Positions 14,756-21,931 of a DNA stretch of 22,994 bases are shown in pieces. The DNA lies in NCBI GenBank assembly GCA_030628785.1, contig DAOVQI010000008.1, forward strand, positions 1 to 22,994. Reading direction: 5' to 3'. A program made the translations under genes and the position numbers. Source of the stretch: Bacteroidota bacterium (GTDB lineage: Bacteria; Bacteroidota; Bacteroidia; Bacteroidales; VadinHA17). Within the stretch, counting starts at the first letter, position 1. Every line of letters starts with the position of its first letter. Below the pieces are notes generated by a model. That model was not told where the DNA came from, did no database searches, and saw nothing but the letters and a program-made list of their open reading frames with translations.

Positions 14756-15877
14756 TTAATACTTATATGTGAGTTCAAATGTGCCTTGATTCTCCTGATA
14801 TAAATAGATTCTTTGGATTCCATCGCCACGTCCTGGTCCTATTACTATATCCTTAATAAATTCCTTCATGGTAACATGTGCTGTTTTTTCCCACGAACTG
14901 TTATTATATGTGAATTCTAAAAGATCTTCAGCAGCACAATATATCCTGTTAATCCCGTCATTCCTTCCAATTCCTCCCCGAATCAAATCCGGGGCCAAAT
15001 CACCAATCTTATACCTTCTCCAAATATTATTTTGATAACGATATTCCCAGAAAATCTCGAAAGCGCTTACGAAAATTGATGATTGATTATCAAGGACTGG
15101 ATATACTTCAATATTAGGGCCGGGAAAATACGTAACATATGGATCAAGCGGAAGTACTTGATCCACAATAGTCCTGTGCCATCCTGATCCGGTATCATAG
15201 GAATATTCTGCTAATGTGAAATAACAGTCAATAACATAAATATAATCCTTTCCTTCCACTCGCCCATCGCCAACCGCAATATCTACAACTGTTTCTAAAT
15301 TTGAAAATGAATTTTCGATAATGTTTTCCTCCCATTTTCCATTTCTGAAACTCAGTTCCGAAAGTACAGGATGGACGTCAGGTTCCCACTGAACCATCGG
15401 ATTAGTATCTGTCCCATAATAATTCAGATACAGTGATTCAAATCCTTCATTGCGTGAATCTCCAACGAATATATTTACCCAGGTATCCGGAAGAACATAG
15501 TGGATTGCATAGATCAATTCGACAGACCAGTTATCTCCGGAATATTCAATTTCATAGATATTCCCGTCGTAAAATCCATATAAACGTGTTACTCCATCAT
15601 GATAACAACATGCAGCAACAAGAGAGTTTATATCTGTATCACAAATATTGGTTTTTATCCATTTTCCGTTTTCATAAGTCATTTCATAAACTGCGGATTC
15701 ATCATTAATATATGACCTTTCAATCCCATCGTTTCTTATATCCGCAATTAATGGTATTGAATAGTTATATCTATCAATATACCAATCTCCAATACTTAAC
15801 TGGTTGGTAGCTTCTTCACAACCATTTGATAAAAAGATCAGGACAATAAGAATTATTTTAAATGACTTATTTGTCAT
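14756..15877 (-). CDS. Lipoprotein with predicted seven-bladed propeller
   Basis: 373 aa. The N-terminus is a lipoprotein signal with LSNGC and Cys20 as lipidation site. The rest consists of seven repeats of about 45-50 residues, each with a stem like GxGRNDGIxRIY followed by a strand like LEFTYNNSSWEKT. Examples are DIRNDGIERSY, CYHDGVTRLY, GDSRNEGFESLY, GDGRVEGKDYIY, a degenerate fifth, GIGRNDGINRIY and GPGRGDGIQRIY. The last repeat stops at FELTYKY without its W-containing strand, while the mature N-terminus begins SIGDWYIDRYN. This is what a propeller closed by an N-terminal strand would look like. The NDG turns recall FG-GAP repeats of the neighbouring 1003-aa protein, 57 bp upstream. 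The function is unknown; binding a ligand at the cell surface is a reasonable guess. Confidence 0.75.
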   Translation of the reverse strand: MTNKSFKIILIVLIFLSNGCEEATNQLSIGDWYIDRYNYSIPLIADIRNDGIERSYINDESAVYEMTYENGKWIKTNICDTDINSLVAACCYHDGVTRLYGFYDGNIYEIEYSGDNWSVELIYAIHYVLPDTWVNIFVGDSRNEGFESLYLNYYGTDTNPMVQWEPDVHPVLSELSFRNGKWEENIIENSFSNLETVVDIAVGDGRVEGKDYIYVIDCYFTLAEYSYDTGSGWHRTIVDQVLPLDPYVTYFPGPNIEVYPVLDNQSSIFVSAFEIFWEYRYQNNIWRRYKIGDLAPDLIRGGIGRNDGINRIYCAAEDLLEFTYNNSSWEKTAHVTMKEFIKDIVIGPGRGDGIQRIYLYQENQGTFELTYKY

Positions 15878-15934
15878 AATTTCGATTTTAATATTCTGGA
15901 GGTGGATTTATTCAATATTTTATTTATCAGAATA

Positions 15935-18900
15935 TTAGTTGATTAATAAACATTTCCTTGTATTACAAAATTTCCCTGCTTCAATTCTATAAAAGTAAAT
16001 TCCGGCAGGAAAATTAGTAGCATTCCACTCAATAAAATATGATCCTGGTGATTGCCTTTGTTTTACCAGGGTTGTAACTAATTTGCCGAAAATGTCATAA
16101 ATCGACAGATTTACCATTGTTTCTTCGGGCAAATGATAGGAAATGATTGTTTTACTGCTAAAAGGATTTGGATGACAGGGATTTAATAAAAATTCATTCT
16201 GAACCATAGTTATATCCTCTCTTAATCCTGTTGCAGAATTAACAGTAAGTGAAATTGGAATAGTATCAGTATTTACTGCCGGATCATTAGTCAATAATAG
16301 CAGTTTAGCCTTATAATCTCCAGCAATTAAATTTAAAGCTTTAAAAGTTATCGTGATTTCTTGCTGGTTATCTGGCTGGATCACTCCTTCAGTAATATTA
16401 AGGTCAAGCCACGGTATCGGAAAATAAAAGGTAATGTGCCCTTTGCCTGGATCCGGAACATAATCTCCATGCTGATCATACCTATAACCTGACAATAAAG
16501 CAAAGTTAATGGCAGAATATTTTCTTAAATGCTGCCTCAGAACGCCTAATATAAGCTCGTTAGAATTATTAGTTATGATATTGGCAGAAAGGTTTTCAAT
16601 TCTTTCAAATTTTTTAATCAGATCATTCCAGGCATACAGGCCATTCTCATATAACGAGAAATCTCTGGTAATGACGTAGTCAATTCCAAGCTGCCAACCG
16701 AATTCTCTCTCTGTATCAGGATTATATCCGGTTGAAATTTCCTGGTCAGCATCGATATAAATTGCTGTAACTCCCTGATAAAATGGGTCATCCCAGGATT
16801 TATAGCTTTCAAGTTTAAAACGTATCTCATCATTACTTATATCTGCAAAAATATTTTTAATATCATATGTAAGATCCAATTCATCGGGATCAGTATAAAG
16901 TAATTGCCAAAATTCATCAGTCGATTCATTTCTTTTTATGACTTTTGAACCTTTAGAATTAAAGGATTGTTCGGGTTTAATGTTCCAATTTTGGAAGAAA
17001 CCAGCAGCTGAAAAACTGAAATCACCGCAGATCTTATTTCCTGATTTTGTATCGGTTTTATTTGTGTCTAACACTTCTAATAAATTGATCGTAAAAATCA
17101 GATCACTGCCTCCATTGTTTAAAAGGGTTAATGTTTTTTGAATTGTATCACCATGTAGCAGATCGGCTTGAAATTCATCAGGTGTTATGAAAATTACAGG
17201 TGGAAAGGACGCGTATCCATTTAAATTTAAAATCAAAATCGAAACAGGGTCATTGGATTCTATTACCAAAGTTCCTGAAGAAACGCCGGAACTGTCGGGT
17301 GAAAAAGTTATGTAAACTTCCCTGCTTTGTCCCGGCCCCAGGACAAAATTTGTGGGATCAACAGTAAAATCAGAATTATCGGATATTATATTATTTATTA
17401 TTAACTCTTCCGTACCTATATATGAAATTATTAATTTCATGTGTTCAGGAAAGCCTATAAGCACACTGTCAAAATCAAATTGTTTTGCCGATATAGATAT
17501 TTTTGATGATTTGGCATCCTCAAACATTTTAATGAATTGATTGACTGCAATATCTGTCATAACATCAATTGTATCAGAAGGCCATTCTATTTTAATCGAG
17601 TCAATTTTTGTCGCATCTCCCAGGCCAAAATGGGCATTTAAACTATTTTGAGCACAATATCCTGTTTGGGTGGAAATTTCTCGCATTTGCCAGACTTCGG
17701 CTCCATTTATTTCGGCTTTAATCCTGACTTTGACACCTATAGCTGACCTGTTTGAATAAACTCCAATACATTTAATATTTACCCAGTTATTGGAATTCCC
17801 GTTGTTCTGATAGAGTAAATTTTGCTGATCATTTTTATTAACGACAAACAGATCCAGGTCACCATCCCGGTCATAATCTCCCCAAACACATCCCTGAGAA
17901 TCACCACCGTCTTTAACTATAAAATCATTTGTAATTTTCCTAAATGTTCCATCTCCATTATTTTGATATAATGAGTTATTACCCCAGTTACCAACAAATA
18001 AATCAAGATCTCCATCATTGTCATAGTCCCCCCAGCTGCTACCCCAGGACGTTTCTTCATCATTAACGATATTTCCATGTGTTACCTTTGTAAATGTCTT
18101 ATCCCCATTATTTATATACAGCTGATTTTTTTCACCCCAGCAGTTGGTTATAAAAAGGTCGAGGTCCCCATCATTGTCGTAATCACCCCAACTGCTACCT
18201 ATCGCATATATTTCATAGCTATCCGTTATTTCTGAAACGATCTTACTGAAGGTTCCATTTCCATTATTTTCATAAAAAAAGTTATCGAAATCCTGATTGG
18301 TTACATAAAGATCCAGGTCTCCGTCATTATCATAATCCCCCCAGCTACAACCTCTGGATGCACCATTATCGTTTATTATAGTACCAGTATTGATTTTAGT
18401 AAATGTCCCATCTCCATTATTATGATACAAAAAATTTTTCTGGCTACCTATCCATCCCCCATTAGCGACAAAAATATCCAAATACCCGTCATTATTATAA
18501 TCACCCCAACTTATTCCGAAGGAAGCATTTCCTTCAGGTTGAATTACTTCGTGAACAATTGGGGTGAAAGTATTATCACCGTTATTTTTATACAAAAAAT
18601 TTTTCGTAAAATCTAATGCAGTAACAAAAAGATCCAAATAACCATCATTGTCATAATCGCCCCAACTGCAGCCCGGAGTGGGAGACCCCATGTTTGTTAA
18701 TTGACCGCAAAAAACAACATTAAATGTTCCATCTCCTTTATTTTTATATAAATGATTTTTTTCACTATTGTCACAAACCACAAAAAGGTCAAGATACCCG
18801 TCATTATTATAGTCGGCCCAGCTACACCCGTTAGAAGCTCCAGTTTCTTTAACAATTTCACCTTCTGTAATTCGTGTGAAAATTTGTCCCTGCAGGCTAC

Positions 18901-18946
18901 CGTAAAATAAAAATATGCTGATTATGCCAAGAATTATTTTATTCAT
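15935..18946 (-). CDS. T9SS-secreted FG-GAP/VCBS propeller protein, multidomain
   Basis: 1003 aa from the ATG at 18946, chosen because MNKIILGIISIFLFYGSLQGQ is a clean signal peptide; an in-frame ATG at 18991 adds 15 residues. Seven FG-GAP/VCBS repeats (about residues 35-370) carry WGDYDNDGDLDLF calcium-type loops and make a seven-bladed propeller. An ASPIC/UnbV domain follows (about 370-465, IGVKVRIKAEINGAEVWQMR and FGLGDATKIDSIKIEWP), then a HYDIN/ASPM-like Ig domain (about 475-580). A second Ig-like segment begins near 585 and appears interrupted by a DOMON/CBM9-like module (about 650-850) before finishing at about 855-905. The C-terminus (about 920-1003, PNPFSSKTIISYHLP, then AGIYFYRIEAGK) is a type A sorting domain for the type IX secretion system. 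It should be surface-anchored or released. Adhesion or glycan binding is likely; no catalytic site is visible. Confidence 0.88.
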   Translation of the reverse strand: MNKIILGIISIFLFYGSLQGQIFTRITEGEIVKETGASNGCSWADYNNDGYLDLFVVCDNSEKNHLYKNKGDGTFNVVFCGQLTNMGSPTPGCSWGDYDNDGYLDLFVTALDFTKNFLYKNNGDNTFTPIVHEVIQPEGNASFGISWGDYNNDGYLDIFVANGGWIGSQKNFLYHNNGDGTFTKINTGTIINDNGASRGCSWGDYDNDGDLDLYVTNQDFDNFFYENNGNGTFSKIVSEITDSYEIYAIGSSWGDYDNDGDLDLFITNCWGEKNQLYINNGDKTFTKVTHGNIVNDEETSWGSSWGDYDNDGDLDLFVGNWGNNSLYQNNGDGTFRKITNDFIVKDGGDSQGCVWGDYDRDGDLDLFVVNKNDQQNLLYQNNGNSNNWVNIKCIGVYSNRSAIGVKVRIKAEINGAEVWQMREISTQTGYCAQNSLNAHFGLGDATKIDSIKIEWPSDTIDVMTDIAVNQFIKMFEDAKSSKISISAKQFDFDSVLIGFPEHMKLIISYIGTEELIINNIISDNSDFTVDPTNFVLGPGQSREVYITFSPDSSGVSSGTLVIESNDPVSILILNLNGYASFPPVIFITPDEFQADLLHGDTIQKTLTLLNNGGSDLIFTINLLEVLDTNKTDTKSGNKICGDFSFSAAGFFQNWNIKPEQSFNSKGSKVIKRNESTDEFWQLLYTDPDELDLTYDIKNIFADISNDEIRFKLESYKSWDDPFYQGVTAIYIDADQEISTGYNPDTEREFGWQLGIDYVITRDFSLYENGLYAWNDLIKKFERIENLSANIITNNSNELILGVLRQHLRKYSAINFALLSGYRYDQHGDYVPDPGKGHITFYFPIPWLDLNITEGVIQPDNQQEITITFKALNLIAGDYKAKLLLLTNDPAVNTDTIPISLTVNSATGLREDITMVQNEFLLNPCHPNPFSSKTIISYHLPEETMVNLSIYDIFGKLVTTLVKQRQSPGSYFIEWNATNFPAGIYFYRIEAGKFCNTRKCLLIN

Positions 18947-19059
18947 TCTTGTTGTTATAAAGATTTGTTGAGCAAAAAGACTTACATACACTGCTTATAA
19001 AACTATGTAGATCGTAATAATAGTTTAAATATCAATAGATTGCACAAATTTAATTTTAA

Positions 19060-20376
19060 CTACCGTTTTTTATTATTAGCTTTTTGACCAAACCGATAAT
19101 GCAGGGTTAATGAAAACTGACGCTCGTGGCCTTCATCAACTTGTAACAATATGTTGTCTGCAAAGCCATAGAAAGGTTCAATTATTAAATTATTTTTAAT
19201 TGGTATTGAAGCAGAAAGGTATGTACCTGCATTAATTGAATCACCAAATCGTAGGATTGTCCCATTCGTTAAACCCAATCCAGTTCCAATACCTAATTTT
19301 GCAATTGGTGCAGGATAACTTCCCGGAAAATGATCATTAAGCTTAAACTCAACAAAAAATATATCGTATGGTCCAAGTCTCAAGTCCAACTGTAAGTCAA
19401 CTTTTCCAATATTACCTTCCCAGGGAAGTGAACCAAAAACTACTCCACTACCTAATCCCAAATATCTCCAGTCATACTGATAATATGGATTAATACCAAA
19501 AACAGGTTGGTTACTAATTTCAGTTTTATTATCCTGGCGTATTCCTTTATCATTTCCAGCAAATAATCTTATTCCAAATGTTCCTTTTTGAAAGTCGCCA
19601 TGCCAACGAGTATTTGAGAAAGCAATTCCACCAACTCCATATTTTTGAGCCACATCATAATTCTCAAAATATTCACCATATTCATATTTCCCAAACATTC
19701 TTCCAAAACTAATTGTATTATAAAAAGATCTGGAATTATATTCCGGACTTTTCTTTTTATAAGTCTGATCCTTATAAATTATGCGACCAGTAGCCAAAGC
19801 GGGAGGTAACCATCTTATTTGTTTGGGCAATAAATTCTTTGGGTTCAAACCCACCGGAATTCCTTGCGGAAATCTGGCGAACTTATTCATTTCCCGCACA
19901 GAATAAACATCTCCGGGATATTCTATTTTATAAGAGTTTTTGGCATCAATTAAAGAAGTTATTAATCCTGTAACAGCAAGCGGTATTCCTATCATCATGA
20001 ATCCCCCCGCATATTCCGTTGCAACCATCCCTATCAAGTTTGGAGTCAAAGCTAAACCCGTCCACAATGCAAATATACCGACATCATATTTATGAGTAAC
20101 TATTGTAGCATGTTCAATGGAATGAATTGATACAACACATAGTGTATCAGGCGAAAGCAGATATACTGAATCATTTTGGATTGCAATTAATTCCGCACCT
20201 ATTGCAACCTGATTAATACTATCCTGTGGTGTCTGGCATATTGCAGCCATCCAGCTACCATATACGTTACTCTCAGCTTTTTTGCCTCTTGGTAAAAAAC
20301 CAGCAGGGGTTTTAACTGTTGCACACCCGCTAATAAGAAAAATGCTTAAAAGAATAGCAAATCTATTTATTAACAT
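19060..20376 (-). CDS. Lipoprotein with C-terminal barrel-like domain, paralogue of the Lgt fusion
   Basis: 438 aa from ATG 20376. This start is fixed by GGAGGAG five bases upstream and by the lipoprotein signal MLINRFAILLSIFLISGC (Cys18); an upstream ATG at 20466 would bury the signal. Residues 40-90 look like a small beta domain (AELIAIQNDSVYLL), followed by two hydrophobic segments (about 99-118 and 124-143, glycine-rich). RWLPPALATG is at 188-197. Residues 205-438 match the C-terminal half of the Lgt-like fusion at 11703-13520: SFYNTISFGRMFGKY, VFGINPYYQYDWRYLGLGSG, RLGPYDIFFVEF and IGTGLGLTNGTILRFG, ending LHYRFG. The ATG overlaps the stop of the upstream lipoprotein gene by 14 bp, so the two are coupled. 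Function unknown; an outer-membrane-associated role is likely. Confidence 0.75.
   Translation of the reverse strand: MLINRFAILLSIFLISGCATVKTPAGFLPRGKKAESNVYGSWMAAICQTPQDSINQVAIGAELIAIQNDSVYLLSPDTLCVVSIHSIEHATIVTHKYDVGIFALWTGLALTPNLIGMVATEYAGGFMMIGIPLAVTGLITSLIDAKNSYKIEYPGDVYSVREMNKFARFPQGIPVGLNPKNLLPKQIRWLPPALATGRIIYKDQTYKKKSPEYNSRSFYNTISFGRMFGKYEYGEYFENYDVAQKYGVGGIAFSNTRWHGDFQKGTFGIRLFAGNDKGIRQDNKTEISNQPVFGINPYYQYDWRYLGLGSGVVFGSLPWEGNIGKVDLQLDLRLGPYDIFFVEFKLNDHFPGSYPAPIAKLGIGTGLGLTNGTILRFGDSINAGTYLSASIPIKNNLIIEPFYGFADNILLQVDEGHERQFSLTLHYRFGQKANNKKR
19786..19817 (-). repeat. 32-bp junction repeat, copy B (encodes RWLPPALATG)
   Basis: Thirty of 32 bases equal those at 12495-12526, in the same reading frame. 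It lies between the N-terminal module and the barrel-like domain, at the same relative place as in copy A. Sequence on its N-terminal side (NPKNLLPKQI here, KALTIPSL there) is unrelated, and directly after it the two diverge (RIIYKDQ against CLIFMGQ). Confidence 0.65.
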
Positions 20377-21931
20377 ACTTACTCCTCCAAAAGGTTTGTT
20401 CCATGTCATGTTCTCTTTTTTTAAATTCCGATGCCAGGGCTTTAAGATAGAATGAAGGTCTGACAAACATCATAATAGTTCTTTTTAGGTTTTCTTCAAC
20501 CAGCCATTCTTTTCGCATCCACTCATAATAATAACCTTTACTTTCAATGAAAAACTCATAGTTAGTGTTGGCGTCTGGTAAGCAATAAGTTAATGTATAA
20601 GAATCCCTGGGGAAGGTTACAAGTGTAAGAGCAGGATCTAATAATTGTTTTTGAGCAATAGTATCTATATTGTTTCCATGTAAAACCAAATAGGGCTGTA
20701 GTCTGTAAGGTTCTATTGCTTTGTCAAGTTTTACTAATGCTACATAATTTACTCTCCAAAGACCTTTTGTTAATTTTAAACGTACATTTAGTTTCTCATT
20801 TTTTAGCTTTGGAAATTTAACGAGCTGTACATCAGAAGCTATGGGCCCCATTTCATCCAGTTTCCCTGCTTTAACCCACTTTCCCCGGTTATCCTGTATC
20901 AATATTTCAATTCCACCAAGGAGTTTCCATAATTTAAGAGCATAATTGTACACTGCCTTGCTACCACTTTCTAACTTAGCCAGCCAATAGGATGTCGAAT
21001 TTCCCATATATGCCAGGCTTTGGTAGAATAAATAAGTTGTAAGCAATGTCTGTCTTGAACCGACAACCAATCCAAGATCACCGGCAGGTATTGAATCAAA
21101 GCTTAATTCAATTATTTCGCGTTGTGCAAGATTTGCTGAGTCAGTGAAACTAAATCTTTCCTTATTATCAAACAAACTTACAGCTTCCAGACAGGTGCCT
21201 TCAGAAGCTTTACAGTCGCTGGGAGATATTATTTCAGAAACCTGGTAAAATTCTCCTTCAGGCGTGGCAAAAACTCTTCCATTTTCCGGACGAGGAATTA
21301 CTAATAAATCTGCATAACGAACGACATGTGTTTCCAGAGCCTCATTTTTTATGCTTATTTCAAAAATGTCACCCTTTGGTCGTGCCCTGTAAAGCATATC
21401 AATATCTTTTTCTTCAAATACCCGTGCAATACTGGATGAGAATCCTTCTGCCTGTAACACCATAGTATCTCCATCTGAAGCATAAAACGTTGGACAAGAC
21501 CCAAAACACGCTTTAGGATCTGATAAACAAATTACACCAAGAAGAACTGAAGGTACTGTTACTATTGTCATAGCACTCATGGAGCCCGAACTTCCTGCGA
21601 TTGATACTTTATTGGTTTCAAAAAGTGCTACTTCGGATAATGGAATAATAAATTTGTCTGTTTCTAACTGAACCATGGCAGTTAAGTTCCTATTGGCATT
21701 ATATAATGAACCAAGTCCTGAAACAGTATTCTCATTATCATTTACATTCCAGTTATATAATACATATAATTTGCCATCCAGCATATGTACTTTCAGGTAA
21801 TTTGCATTTTGATTTAGTTCTTGTGCTTCTGTAACTGCGGCAACCTCCCTTTGTATTCTTGTTGTAGTACACCCAAACGATATGTATATACAGAAAAGAA
21901 TAATGAATTGAATTTTGTTTATTTTTAACAT
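20363..21931 (-). CDS. Lipoprotein of unknown function, 522 aa
   Basis: Not recognised. The N-terminus MLKINKIQFIILFCIYISFGC is a lipoprotein signal with Cys21. The mature region starts with a beta-rich domain (about 45-115), a hydrophobic stretch with a Cys cluster (TVPSVLLGVICLSDPKACFGSCPTFYASDGD written in pieces: hydrophobic 122-136, cysteines in the next 15 residues), a second pair of cysteines in SDCKASEGTC, and a mixed C-terminal half ending in basic residues (EFKKREHD). The paired cysteines suggest disulfides in the periplasm or at the surface. It is the first gene of the minus-strand run and overlaps the next lipoprotein gene by 14 bp, so the two are probably made together and may form a complex. 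No enzymatic motif is visible. Confidence 0.75.
   Translation of the reverse strand: MLKINKIQFIILFCIYISFGCTTTRIQREVAAVTEAQELNQNANYLKVHMLDGKLYVLYNWNVNDNENTVSGLGSLYNANRNLTAMVQLETDKFIIPLSEVALFETNKVSIAGSSGSMSAMTIVTVPSVLLGVICLSDPKACFGSCPTFYASDGDTMVLQAEGFSSSIARVFEEKDIDMLYRARPKGDIFEISIKNEALETHVVRYADLLVIPRPENGRVFATPEGEFYQVSEIISPSDCKASEGTCLEAVSLFDNKERFSFTDSANLAQREIIELSFDSIPAGDLGLVVGSRQTLLTTYLFYQSLAYMGNSTSYWLAKLESGSKAVYNYALKLWKLLGGIEILIQDNRGKWVKAGKLDEMGPIASDVQLVKFPKLKNEKLNVRLKLTKGLWRVNYVALVKLDKAIEPYRLQPYLVLHGNNIDTIAQKQLLDPALTLVTFPRDSYTLTYCLPDANTNYEFFIESKGYYYEWMRKEWLVEENLKRTIMMFVRPSFYLKALASEFKKREHDMEQTFWRSKYVNK
20382..20388 (-). promoter_or_regulatory. Strong ribosome-binding site GGAGGAG
   Basis: On the minus strand GGAGGAG lies five bases before the ATG at 20376. 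Most genes in this window lack such a site, as is usual in Bacteroidota. Here it decides the start of the barrel-like lipoprotein and sits inside the coding end of the upstream gene, fitting reinitiation after the overlapping stop. Confidence 0.8.
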
